Source: Hyphomicrobiales bacterium 4NK60-0047b (GTDB lineage Bacteria > Pseudomonadota > Alphaproteobacteria > Rhizobiales > HXMU1428-3). Taken from it: a stretch of DNA of 62,342 nt. Shown here piece by piece: positions 1-8,932 of the stretch. Numbering within the stretch: the stretch's first letter is position 1; each line of letters starts with the position of its first letter. Location of the stretch: NCBI GenBank assembly GCA_040367435.1, contig BAABWY010000010.1, forward strand, positions 1 to 62,342, read 5' to 3'. The position numbers and the translations under genes are program-made. The notes under the pieces were generated by a model. The model was not told the DNA's origin and did not search any database. It was given only the letters and a program-made list of their open reading frames with translations.

Positions 1-184
1 TTTCCCTCAGGTAATAAATAGGTATCAAAATGCTGAAATTTCAGCGTTCTGAGATGTTACTTGATGAGAAGAGAAAGGTGAATAATGTTATGTAGGATCA
101 AGAGTTTAAGTTGCTATATGTTCCATAATGTTTGTACGCCTGATGGAACTTTTCAAAAGGCGATCTTTTGCCCCCTTTCGGAAC

Positions 185-3100
185 CTAATTAGCACCAACT
201 ATCATATGCGCACCCCATATAGAGGGATGCTTTAAATAATTTCTTTCACTTTTATTCATTAAGTCGATTACTGATTGTTGTAATGCTTTGGACCAGTCTT
301 TTGCTTTTCCGTTTAGTCTCTTCTTCATAAGTCCGACCGCTAAATCAACTGCTGGCTCTGAAGCAATTGCCCAATGGGTTACTAAAAGATTTCGACTGCC
401 TGCATAGAAAAAAGCTTTGGCTAGTCCAGAAAGTCCCTCGGCTCCTAAAGTGCCGTCTCCAGCTGCGGTATTACAAGCTGAGAGCATAACTAGTTCAGCA
501 TTTAATTTGAGTGATATGATTTCTCTAGCAGTCAGAATTCCATCTCGACTTTTATCACTTCGTGAGATCGGGGTTAAGATTAAAGCTGGCTCAGCTAAAC
601 CGGGTAATTCATTAGAAACCACTGCATGCGTTGCAAAACTAATGACGTCATATGCTTGAAGGTTTATCTTTGCTAGTTCACTTTCAGTCGCCTTTTTCCC
701 AACTAAAAGATGGTTACCTTCTGATTTGGGAAAAGCTTTTTGGATCTTACGAATTTCATCTTCAGTTTCAGGTAAAGCCGGAAATAGACCAACATTACGG
801 GGTAAGTTTCTTTTTCCATTCGTTTCCGATTTTAGATTTTGATAATTTGGGTTAGCTACCCCAAAATAGTTCCAACTATCGGGTAATTTTTCTTGCGCAG
901 TTTTTCTCAAAATCTTAATCGTCGAAATTGCGGGTAGTACTTTTACAGAATGACTATTCACCAACCAAGATGGTTTAAATTTTAAAATATCATCTTGTTT
1001 GTATTCTGTTATCTCAGGTTCTTTTCTCAAGAGAACAGAAAGTGGTAAGCTATCAAAAACAGCATGTGGTATAAATACTAAGCTCTTCACGGCATCAAGT
1101 TGCGACTCTAATTTTGAAAACATCAATGAATAAAGTTTAAATGAGGTCGACATTTGAAATGCATTTTGATCTGGCCTTTCAAGTCCCTTCCTCAAGTTTT
1201 TGATTGTAGCCTTCAGCTCTTTCGATGGAATATTTAGAACTTGCAGCTTGATCTCTTTGTTATCTAGCCACCAGAGAAAAGTATGTTTTGGTCCCATATA
1301 AGTAGATATAAGAGCCTCACCTTCTTTGAGACTAGCACGCGTCTCTTCAATCGATAATATTTGCATACGGGCATGTTCAAAATAATCCGGATTCTCTTTC
1401 TGCAATTGAGAAGTGATCTTATTCCGTTTCTGCTCTAATTGTTTAATTGAAAAAGAAATTTGTTTAGCGGAAGAGTTGTTGGCAGATAATAACTGATCAT
1501 AGTGTTTTGTAATTTTTCGATTTAGATCTTGATGTTGACGAGCAAGGCCACCACTCTGAACAGCAATGCGCGCACTTAATTGTGAGAAAGTGCCTGCTGT
1601 TTTTGTTAGTTGTAGATATTGAGTAATTGAAAAAGCGGTCTCTATATCTTCAGCATTAAGTTTCTTTCCTTTGAGAAGTTCTTCGCCAAGAGCAGACATA
1701 TATGTCTTATATAGTCCTCGTTGGCGTCCCGCCCACTTTAGTGCTTCATCTGAACCAAAGCTGCCTTGAGTGATTATTTTTTGGAGGGACTGAATTATAG
1801 GAACCGTAATTTCTTTTACAGAAGTATAATTTTTAAGTTTGAGATTCAAACGTGCAATTGCAGATAAACGTGCAAGTTCATAAGGAGATTGAATGAGGGA
1901 GATTTCTTGATTTCTTACTTCGTTGCCAAACCGATCCGTTACTTGGCTAAGAAACCTTTCAGCTATATTGATGAACCCCATATTCTCCAATAATCGGCCA
2001 GTTAAAACTTTATTTAGAGGTCGATTAAATTCAAAAATAGAGGCTATACTGTCATATATATAGCCGCACTCGTAGGCATTAAAATTTGTTCCGCATATTT
2101 GTTTTTTCTTACCAAATTCTGGATCAATTCGTGAACGGGTCAATTTTGTAAAATAACTATTATCTTCACTTGTTCCATATGCTCTGACAATTAAAAAATC
2201 AAGTCTTAAATAATAATGAACCCAAGAATGATCTTTAATATCTGTTCCAAACTTTTCATAATATTTGCGAAGCTTAGGAAGATAGGGAATTAGCCACCTT
2301 CCTTTATTTGTAAGGATTAAACCCAAGGCTGCCTCGTTAAAACCATTTAGGTTATTTCTACTATTTTTTAGATCCTTAACCGATATTAGATCATTTATTA
2401 GGCGGTCTAAAATTTTAGTTGCTCTATCATGATCGTCTTTTAAACCTATCAACATCATTGATGCTTTTTCCACTTGTACAGCGAAGGACTTCTTTTTAAA
2501 TCCGGCTTTTAAAGCACAATCTATATATTGATTTACAACTACATTTTTTAAAAATTCTTTAGCAAAAATATCATTCGTAATTAATTCAAAGACAGGTAGT
2601 TTTGGTAATTCTCTTAAGCTGATATTTTTTCGATTTGGCTTACAGATTGCGTCTAATGAATTTTTCAATAAAGTAATTCTAGATTGTGCAGCTGAACCAG
2701 AATCTTGTAATTCTAACTGAGCTTGACTGAGTAGGATTGTAAGCTTTTTATTTTTTTTAAAACCATATTTTCGATTTAGCTTCAATCCTTCTCGGGCATA
2801 GTTGCGACTGAGTGTAAAATCACCTATTTGATCATAGGTCGTTGCTAAATTTGATAAAATTGAAATATGCAACCTTTTAGTTTTCTTCTGCTGACTGTTA
2901 TGGGGCAGTAAATCTAGAGCTAGCTTAAGGAGTTGAATTGTTTGCTTAGCTTCTGATTTTTCTAACCCAGTTGCAAAAAACTTTAACTCACTAGCAAGAA
3001 CATAATCTGTCACTTTTCTATTGTTTTGATATAATTTAATAAATTTACGCATAAAGGCTTTTACAAGAGGCATATCCCCTGTTGATAAGGCCCCTTTTAT

Positions 3101-3670
3101 AATTTGGGGGTACCAAGTCCTATCAACCCACAGTGTTGTTTTTAAAAATGGTTTTATTTTTGGATTTAAGCCCAACTCGTAAAAGGCTTTCCAAGCTTTA
3201 AGTTCAACAAAGCGACTTATAGATGATGGCTCCGATAGTGGAGAAGATTTGTAATTCTCACTTTCAGCTTCAAATACTTGGTTTGCAATTTGATGAGCTT
3301 TCTTAATTCGGCCCATTTTAAACAAGGCAATCGCTGTATCAATATTGATAGAAGAACTGGCCGGAAGTTCAGCCCTTTTTTCTGCTATTTTAACTGTCTG
3401 TAAAAAGTACTTTAGGTCAGACTTATTTTTATAGCCTATCATTAAAGCTAATGAATGATAGTTTTGTCTTGATAACAGAGACCTATCTTGACCTCGGCTC
3501 ACTAACTTCTCATATGTATAATTTTGAAGCCCTGAGAAGTGTGAAGTTTCATTGCCAATCAATGATTCAGGTTGCTTATTCGTTTTAGCAATACTTATAG
3601 AACTTGTTGTCAAAATTGCGAAAAAAACGATACTAATAAATGAAACTAAAAGCTGATTTTTAATGAACAT
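185..3670 (-). CDS. Exported TPR-CHAT domain protein (caspase-like fold)
   Basis: A 1161-residue protein with an N-terminal signal peptide (hydrophobic core LLVSFISIVFFAIL, end near SIA at residue 28), so export is expected. Residues ~30-700 are helical with TPR-like repeats (for example near SNLATTYDQIGDF). A charged coiled coil covers ~705-780. The C-terminus (~860-1161) is a CHAT domain, a caspase/gingipain-type cysteine protease fold. The expected dyad is visible as His1015 in SFATHAV and Cys1066 in MLSACNT, so it is probably catalytically competent. The substrate is unknown. The gene 32 nt upstream on the same strand encodes another exported protein and may be co-transcribed. The ATG start at 3670 is directly followed by the signal peptide. 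Cytosolic TPR-CHAT proteins are known in type III-E CRISPR systems, but the signal peptide and the lack of cas genes argue against that role. Confidence 0.88.
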   Translation of the reverse strand: MFIKNQLLVSFISIVFFAILTTSSISIAKTNKQPESLIGNETSHFSGLQNYTYEKLVSRGQDRSLLSRQNYHSLALMIGYKNKSDLKYFLQTVKIAEKRAELPASSSINIDTAIALFKMGRIKKAHQIANQVFEAESENYKSSPLSEPSSISRFVELKAWKAFYELGLNPKIKPFLKTTLWVDRTWYPQIIKGALSTGDMPLVKAFMRKFIKLYQNNRKVTDYVLASELKFFATGLEKSEAKQTIQLLKLALDLLPHNSQQKKTKRLHISILSNLATTYDQIGDFTLSRNYAREGLKLNRKYGFKKNKKLTILLSQAQLELQDSGSAAQSRITLLKNSLDAICKPNRKNISLRELPKLPVFELITNDIFAKEFLKNVVVNQYIDCALKAGFKKKSFAVQVEKASMMLIGLKDDHDRATKILDRLINDLISVKDLKNSRNNLNGFNEAALGLILTNKGRWLIPYLPKLRKYYEKFGTDIKDHSWVHYYLRLDFLIVRAYGTSEDNSYFTKLTRSRIDPEFGKKKQICGTNFNAYECGYIYDSIASIFEFNRPLNKVLTGRLLENMGFINIAERFLSQVTDRFGNEVRNQEISLIQSPYELARLSAIARLNLKLKNYTSVKEITVPIIQSLQKIITQGSFGSDEALKWAGRQRGLYKTYMSALGEELLKGKKLNAEDIETAFSITQYLQLTKTAGTFSQLSARIAVQSGGLARQHQDLNRKITKHYDQLLSANNSSAKQISFSIKQLEQKRNKITSQLQKENPDYFEHARMQILSIEETRASLKEGEALISTYMGPKHTFLWWLDNKEIKLQVLNIPSKELKATIKNLRKGLERPDQNAFQMSTSFKLYSLMFSKLESQLDAVKSLVFIPHAVFDSLPLSVLLRKEPEITEYKQDDILKFKPSWLVNSHSVKVLPAISTIKILRKTAQEKLPDSWNYFGVANPNYQNLKSETNGKRNLPRNVGLFPALPETEDEIRKIQKAFPKSEGNHLLVGKKATESELAKINLQAYDVISFATHAVVSNELPGLAEPALILTPISRSDKSRDGILTAREIISLKLNAELVMLSACNTAAGDGTLGAEGLSGLAKAFFYAGSRNLLVTHWAIASEPAVDLAVGLMKKRLNGKAKDWSKALQQSVIDLMNKSERNYLKHPSIWGAHMIVGAN

Positions 3671-3702
3671 GGTAAGTTTGGCCTAAACGATAGTAAGAAT
3701 TT

Positions 3703-4257
3703 TTATTCGTAATGCTGCCCATTGAAGCGTAATTTGAAATTTTTAACTGTCCATTTTTGCTTTTCAAAGTCTACAACTGTACGACAATTTAATTTCAAAT
3801 TTCGATATCCATTTGAGTATCCCTTACCAACTTTCAAATCATAACATTGAGTGCTGTTTAAAAGGGGAATTAACCGATCATCACCGGTTCGTTTGAGTAC
3901 CTCAAAATAACACCCACCACTACCGCAGCCAGCTTCAACACGAAGTAAAATTTCTTTTACTCCATCTTTTTTCTTATCAAGGTCAATCAGAATTGCACTT
4001 ATTTCAGCATGGTAGTTGTCCAGATGAGGGTAAACTTTACGAACATACTCTCTTAATCCCTCCACTTCAGAGATTGGTACCGCTCGTTTTTTGGAAGCAA
4101 CTAAGGTTCGTAAGTTTTGATATTTATTAGGAGAAGCCTCATAGCTCACCTCGCCAGTATTTGGTATTGCAAGCAATTCTGTTGAGAAGAAGTTTGTGCT
4201 TAAAAACAGTGCTGAACAAGCGATAATAGTATTTAGTTTTAAAAAATTAAGTCTCAT
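3703..4257 (-). CDS. Small exported protein, unknown function
   Basis: A 184-residue protein I do not recognise. The first ATG (4257) is preferred over a GTG four codons earlier because a GGGGG ribosome site sits about 6 nt before it and the signal peptide follows at once (core TIIACSALFLS, cleavage near LLA). The mature part has a Cys-rich stretch (EAGCGSGGCYFEV), a further Cys in TQCYDL and one in LNCRT, which fits a disulfide-bonded periplasmic or outer-membrane protein. It lies 32 nt upstream of the TPR-CHAT gene on the same strand, so the two may be one transcript. Its signal peptide resembles that of the protein encoded at 5003-5452, but the mature parts do not obviously align. Confidence 0.7.
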   Translation of the reverse strand: MRLNFLKLNTIIACSALFLSTNFFSTELLAIPNTGEVSYEASPNKYQNLRTLVASKKRAVPISEVEGLREYVRKVYPHLDNYHAEISAILIDLDKKKDGVKEILLRVEAGCGSGGCYFEVLKRTGDDRLIPLLNSTQCYDLKVGKGYSNGYRNLKLNCRTVVDFEKQKWTVKNFKLRFNGQHYE

Positions 4258-4407
4258 GAACGCCCCCACGTTATAATTATAAAAAGTTAGTAATTTAAAA
4301 TAAACAGTCGAGTTCTAGAAAAATCAAATGAATTTTATTTAATACTTTAATTAGCAAGTAAAAATCGAAAAAGCCATTTGATTAAAAATACGCTATTTAA
4401 TTTACTC

Positions 4408-4908
4408 TCATTTTTCTGTTGCTGATATTATGTGATTTTCTTTCAATGTATCTGGTTGACTTGCTTTGCTATTGCTAATTCCAATAATACCAACTATCCC
4501 AACAATCACACCAATAACAACTATCTGTTGCCAATATTTATAAGCAATAATCGCTGCGATAACCCCAACGACTAAACCTGCAACCCAATTTTCTGTATTT
4601 GCTAAAGTGATTAGTCCAAATAAAATAAAAGCCCCGGCAGCAATTTTTCCATCAAGCTCTTCGTCAGATGAACTTGTCTGCTGCTGCTTCCGCATTTTTT
4701 GTTCAGCTTTTTTCTGCTCTTGCTTTAGCTTTTTTTGTCTTTGCTGCTCTCGTCTTTCTTGCTCTCTTTTCTGCTTAAGCCTTGCATTTTCTTCTGCGTT
4801 TACTTTTTCTATGGTTTCCAAATAATGGTCATTTGCACGTATATTGGCATCATTAGAATTTGAAGTATAAACTTCACGCATTTCTTCTTTGCTATTTCTA
4901 GTAGACAT
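4408..4908 (-). CDS. Charged coiled-coil protein with C-terminal membrane segments
   Basis: A 166-residue protein without a signal peptide. Residues ~35-80 form a very Lys/Arg/Glu/Gln-rich coiled coil (EQERREQQRQKKLKQEQKK). Two or three hydrophobic segments follow at ~88-145 (AAGAFILFGLITLA, VAGLVVGVIAAIIA, IVVIGVIVGIVGIIGI). This suggests a cytoplasmic coil anchored in the inner membrane. I do not recognise a family. It lies between two small exported proteins on the same strand, with gaps of about 100-150 nt, so it may share their regulation. The low-complexity coil makes homology searches unreliable. Confidence 0.65.
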   Translation of the reverse strand: MSTRNSKEEMREVYTSNSNDANIRANDHYLETIEKVNAEENARLKQKREQERREQQRQKKLKQEQKKAEQKMRKQQQTSSSDEELDGKIAAGAFILFGLITLANTENWVAGLVVGVIAAIIAYKYWQQIVVIGVIVGIVGIIGISNSKASQPDTLKENHIISATEK

Positions 4909-5002
4909 CTCATATTTCCTTTCATCAAAACATTTAAATTCAGCAAATACTTTCTCTCATTAGGGAGAAAAAGTTAGAGGGATACTTTCATTTTAATGAT
5001 GC

Positions 5003-5452
5003 TCAATATCCACTCATCACCCATGCCGTTCCGTATTTTGTGAAAATTCTTTCACTCACATTCACACCATTTGTGAAAGGAGAAAGAGCTTTGACTAATG
5101 GGTTGCTGCCACCCATATAACTCCGGTAAGCGCACATATAGCGGGTGTCAGAAAGTTTGTTGCAGCCTATTTTTTTTATATCTTTAAGTTGCAACCCAAC
5201 TTGTTTTGAACCACCAGCCTGTAGGGCTTGCCGCATTGCTTGCAACATTTCGCTTTTAGTGGGTTCACCAGATATTTTCTTATCCCCAAAATCTATGAGG
5301 GTCACTGAGTTGTTAGAGTAAAGAGACTGAACTTCATCGATCATTTGCACTGAAAAGGGGGAGGCAAGTAAGCTGGTGGAAAATAAATTGGAACTTAAAA
5401 GGAATACTGATCCAACAAGAACAGATTTAAAATTAAAAAGCTTATTTTTCAT
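5003..5452 (-). CDS. Small exported protein, unknown function
   Basis: A 149-residue protein with a clear signal peptide (core SVLVGSVFLLSS, likely cleavage after LLA near residue 31). The mature part contains two Cys residues (IGCNKL and YMCAYR) about a dozen residues apart, possibly a disulfide. No family is recognised. The signal peptide (SSNLFSTSLLA) resembles that of the exported protein at 3703-4257 (STNFFSTELLA), which hints at partial common ancestry or at a shared export route. It is the most upstream gene of the leftward set. About 245 nt separate it from the divergent ClpP-fold gene, so this gap should hold promoters in both directions. Confidence 0.68.
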   Translation of the reverse strand: MKNKLFNFKSVLVGSVFLLSSNLFSTSLLASPFSVQMIDEVQSLYSNNSVTLIDFGDKKISGEPTKSEMLQAMRQALQAGGSKQVGLQLKDIKKIGCNKLSDTRYMCAYRSYMGGSNPLVKALSPFTNGVNVSERIFTKYGTAWVMSGY

Positions 5453-5698
5453 AACATCTCCAAACTTAAACTTTCAAAAAAATACTCTTAAAATTAGATA
5501 TAAGTTTTTGAGGTATGTAAAATTAAAGATCTGTAATGTTGGCGAATATTACTGTTATAAAAACAATTGATAGTTCACTTGCTTGTGAAGTGAGATGAAA
5601 TTATCAGTACTGTTCGTATAGTTTTTCCTTGTTGCTTTCTTTTTGTTTTTTATTACTAGTAATAGAGCAAGACTAAATTTTAGAATAGGTTGCTAATT

Positions 5699-6808
5699 GT
5701 GAAACATTTTCTTTTCGTTTTTTTATTTTTCCTCTCGTTAAATTTCTCGATATCTGATTCAATCGCCGCAGAGATTGTTGTTGTTGATAAGTCACCTGTA
5801 CGTGCTGTAAATGAGAGGGGTATAAGTCGGAAAACAGTTAAATGTCATATACGTCTTTCAGGTGAAATTAGACCTGGTGATGCAAAACGATTAAAAGAAG
5901 CACTTTCAAATTTTCCTAAAAAACCTTGGACAAAAATTGGGCTTTGTCTCGATAGTATTGGTGGTTCTTTTTCCGAAGGTATTCGCATCGCAGAAATGCT
6001 GTTAGGAAAGGGGCTGAAATTTTCTTCTGATGATGAAACTGGTCATCTTTCTATTTTTACCTACATTGAAAAAGATAAAAAATGCTTCTCGGCCTGTGCC
6101 ATTATTTTTATGGCTGGACACTATTACGAATTGGAGGAAAGCACTGGTTATCTCACAGAACGATATCTACATGTAAAAGGTAAGTTAGGCTTTCATTCTC
6201 CTTACATTACCTTAGACCAAAGTCAGTATGATAAAGAGACTGTAGAAAATGCTTATAATCTTGCTGCCTTAGCGGTTCGTAACCTTGCAAAATTAGGGCA
6301 TGGTTTAAAAGTTGGTGGATTTAGTCCGAATTTTAATTTTATGCCGCAAGCCTTAATTATTGAAATGCTTAGCCGAGGTAAAAATGAATTTTATAAAATT
6401 GATACTGTTCACAAGGCAAAAATTAATTTCATTGAGCTGACTGGTTTTAGAAAACCTAAAAATTTGAACAGTTGTCATTATAATAATATTTGTGGAAATG
6501 TATATTATGACCATCTAATTGGGCACGATAAGCCTGCTCAGAATAATAGTAAGAATAGTGGTACGTGTTGGAAGAACTGGCAATCAAAGCGGCGAGGTAA
6601 TCAGAGCCTCCTTTTTCAAAGTGGTCATGGCGGTGAAGCCTTATATTTTTGTGTATTGAGGTGGTCCAAACAGAAAATAGGACATTTAGAATATTATTCT
6701 GAACTCGTTGAGAGTGATAAAAAAAAGTTGGATGTTTATGATTTTACCCTGGCTCCCAATTCTTACTATTATCCTCACCATACAAAAATTGAAGCTTTGG
6801 CGAGGTGA
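5699..6808 (+). CDS. Exported ClpP-fold protein, copy 1 (COG3904-like)
   Basis: A 369-residue exported protein. A GTG start at 5699 is chosen over the TTG at 5690: it places AGG 9 nt upstream, and the following tandem paralogue begins in the same way (GTG-Lys-His/Gln-Phe). The signal peptide ends near SIAA. The core has the ClpP/crotonase pattern of predicted periplasmic proteins: LDSIGGSFSEGIRIAEML, then CFSACAIIFMAG with the candidate nucleophile Ser131, then LGFHSPY with candidate His166, and YKIDTVHKA as a possible third catalytic position. A Cys-rich C-terminal domain (~250-369, HYNNICGNVYYDH, GTCWKNW) is shared with the next gene. Peptidase activity is inferred, not shown. The 90-nt gap to its TGA-flanked neighbour and common strand suggest an operon through the OmpA gene. 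Confidence 0.75.
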   Translation: MKHFLFVFLFFLSLNFSISDSIAAEIVVVDKSPVRAVNERGISRKTVKCHIRLSGEIRPGDAKRLKEALSNFPKKPWTKIGLCLDSIGGSFSEGIRIAEMLLGKGLKFSSDDETGHLSIFTYIEKDKKCFSACAIIFMAGHYYELEESTGYLTERYLHVKGKLGFHSPYITLDQSQYDKETVENAYNLAALAVRNLAKLGHGLKVGGFSPNFNFMPQALIIEMLSRGKNEFYKIDTVHKAKINFIELTGFRKPKNLNSCHYNNICGNVYYDHLIGHDKPAQNNSKNSGTCWKNWQSKRRGNQSLLFQSGHGGEALYFCVLRWSKQKIGHLEYYSELVESDKKKLDVYDFTLAPNSYYYPHHTKIEALAR

Positions 6809-7034
6809 GTTTAATTGGTCACCTATGGATTATTATCTACCTCTCACCCCACCAGTAGCTAAAGCTCTTTGTAAGAGTTTAAAACAACTTATACATGATA
6901 TAAGTTTAGATTAGATCTATCACAAACGCGTGATTTCAGAGTTTTATTACAGAGATTTAATATTAACCTTCTTAACGTTGTTAATTATTTTAGCTATAAA
7001 AGAAAAAAATTACAATTTACTTGGGGGCAAAAAA

Positions 7035-8120
7035 GTGAAGCAGTTTTTCTTTTTACTGATATTAGGTCTATCAATAAATTTATCATCCAATAGCGTTAGA
7101 GCCGCGAAGTTTGAAGTGGTTAAAAACAGTCCTATCATTACCCGGGGGTTAGGGGTTGAAGGTAACCTTTCCATTAAATGTGATATTCGCCTGATAGGTG
7201 CAATTTTACCTGGTGATCTGGACCGATTAAAAACGGTTGTTTCTAAATTTCCTGAATATTCTAGAATTGGGCTTTGCCTACAAAGTGAAGGTGGTATTTT
7301 TAGTGTAAGCATAAAGATCGCTCAATTCTTACTAGGAAAACATAGAAAGCCATATTTTGAAAGCAGTGAAGCTTACCGTTCGGTTTATACGGTTGTGGAG
7401 TCAGGTAAAAAGTGTTTATCAGCTTGTGCTATAATTTTTATGGCAGGTCACTTTTTTGAGCCTGAAGCTAATCTTGGTTATCTAATTAGACGTTATCTTC
7501 ATGTAAATGGACAACTTGGCTTTCATTCTCCTTTTCTAATGGTTTCCACTACTGAGTACACTAAAAAAACTTTAGAGAATGCTCATAAAACGGCAACTAA
7601 ATCTATAAAAAATATGGCTAAACTTGGAGAAGGGGTTAGTGCTGATGGGAATGCAGCAAATCCTAACGTTATGCCTCAATCTCTGATTAACGAAATGCTC
7701 AGTTATGGTGATAAAGAATTCTATTATATTGATACCGTACATAAGGCTAACAAATATCATGTAGAACTTGTTGGTATTTCTAAACCCAGAAAACTTAACC
7801 GCTGTCACTATGATAATATTTGTTTTAATTTTCATTATAAGGAAAGAGATAACTCATTTCTAAGAGGATCAAGTCGAAGTTGTTCAAAAGCTTGGCGATC
7901 TGTTCGTCGCGGTAGTCAAAAGCTTCTATATGGAGCTAATCACGGGGGTGAAGGTGCTTATTATTGTGTTCTGAAATGGTCGAAAAGAAAACGAGGACGT
8001 CTTGAGTATTACACTGAATTAGTTGGCCGTAAGGAAAAGATAGAAAGTTATGGCTTTTTATTGGCTCCCAACTCTTTTTATTATAGCCCTCTTACACTAA
8101 TTAAAAATTTGGCCAGGTGA
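7035..8120 (+). CDS. Exported ClpP-fold protein, copy 2 (COG3904-like)
   Basis: A 361-residue paralogue of the preceding gene; the two align over their whole length. The GTG at 7035 is chosen over the GTG at 6930 because a GGGGG ribosome site lies 7 nt upstream and a signal peptide follows (VKQFFFLLILGLSINL, cleavage near VRA). It keeps LQSEGGIFSVSIKIAQFL, CLSACAIIFMAG with candidate nucleophile Ser129, LGFHSPF with candidate His164, and YYIDTVHKA. The C-terminal domain keeps the Cys pattern HYDNICFNFHY and SCSKAW and the shared ending LAPNSFYY. The OmpA-like gene follows 71 nt later. Conservation of both putative catalytic residues in both copies argues that each remains functional. Confidence 0.75.
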   Translation: MKQFFFLLILGLSINLSSNSVRAAKFEVVKNSPIITRGLGVEGNLSIKCDIRLIGAILPGDLDRLKTVVSKFPEYSRIGLCLQSEGGIFSVSIKIAQFLLGKHRKPYFESSEAYRSVYTVVESGKKCLSACAIIFMAGHFFEPEANLGYLIRRYLHVNGQLGFHSPFLMVSTTEYTKKTLENAHKTATKSIKNMAKLGEGVSADGNAANPNVMPQSLINEMLSYGDKEFYYIDTVHKANKYHVELVGISKPRKLNRCHYDNICFNFHYKERDNSFLRGSSRSCSKAWRSVRRGSQKLLYGANHGGEGAYYCVLKWSKRKRGRLEYYTELVGRKEKIESYGFLLAPNSFYYSPLTLIKNLAR

Positions 8121-8191
8121 GTATTCGCTGAGAGACTGTTCTAATGATGGCTAATTCATTTTGACTTCATAACAAAATTAGGAGCGTAAGC

Positions 8192-8818
8192 ATGCAAACA
8201 ATTAGCAAGATAATTTTGAGTGTTTTATCTCTGTTTTTTTTATCCAGTTCTGCCATTGCAGAGCAATCTCTAACGAGTGATCAATTGGTTGAAATGTTAC
8301 AAGAGAAAAAGCCAGTTCAAAAAGGCCCTCGAACATTATCAATAGAAGAGCTTGAGTTGCTTCAGTTCAACAAAGCAAATATTGAACGTGTAAAGAGTGG
8401 TCAAAACCTAACCGTTGGTGATCGCCAACTTCTTACTCATTTTGTGAAACAAAAAAAGTCCCCAACAGTCGACCTTGAGGTTTATTTTGAGTACAACTCA
8501 GCCGTGATAACTCCACAAGCAACCAAAGTTCTTATCACCTTAGGTAAAGCCCTCGAAGATCAAAAATTAACAGGTAGCACATTTATGGTAGCAGGTCATA
8601 CCGATGCCAAAGGCTCTGCTGATTATAACCAAAAGCTATCTCAAAAACGTGCCAAAGCTGTAAAAACTTTTCTTAGTTCAAATTTTGAAATCAATCCCAA
8701 AAGCCTGATCTCTGTTGGATATGGGGAAGAGGAATTAAAAATAACTGGCAACCCTGAAGCCGCAGGCAATAGACGAGTTCAAATCGTGAATTTGGGCACT
8801 GAAGTAGCAAATAAATAA
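8192..8818 (+). CDS. OmpA-family peptidoglycan-binding protein
   Basis: A 208-residue exported protein. The signal peptide (IILSVLSLFFLSSSAIA) ends near residue 23. A short helical region covers ~25-95. The OmpA C-terminal domain covers ~95-205: EVYFEYNSAVITPQA, VAGHTDAKGSADYNQKLSQ, KRAKAV and a final GNRRVQIV motif, which normally binds diaminopimelate in peptidoglycan. The ATG has an AGGAG ribosome site 8 nt upstream. The protein likely tethers something to the cell wall. Its place directly after two exported ClpP-fold proteins suggests that it localises or serves the same envelope process (inference). Confidence 0.88.
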   Translation: MQTISKIILSVLSLFFLSSSAIAEQSLTSDQLVEMLQEKKPVQKGPRTLSIEELELLQFNKANIERVKSGQNLTVGDRQLLTHFVKQKKSPTVDLEVYFEYNSAVITPQATKVLITLGKALEDQKLTGSTFMVAGHTDAKGSADYNQKLSQKRAKAVKTFLSSNFEINPKSLISVGYGEEELKITGNPEAAGNRRVQIVNLGTEVANK

Positions 8819-8932
8819 GTGAGCTAAGCCACATAATTTCATATAGCCATCAAATTAAAAGTAATGCTTTTTCTAAAAACTTTAAGAGTAGTTATTACAA
8901 AAAACTCAATCAATCAGATAGAGGGAATTTTT

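Noticed and set aside
185-3670. TPR-CHAT protein as a Craspase (type III-E CRISPR) protease
   Set aside because: The protein has a signal peptide, and there is no CRISPR array or Cas7-11-like gene in the window.
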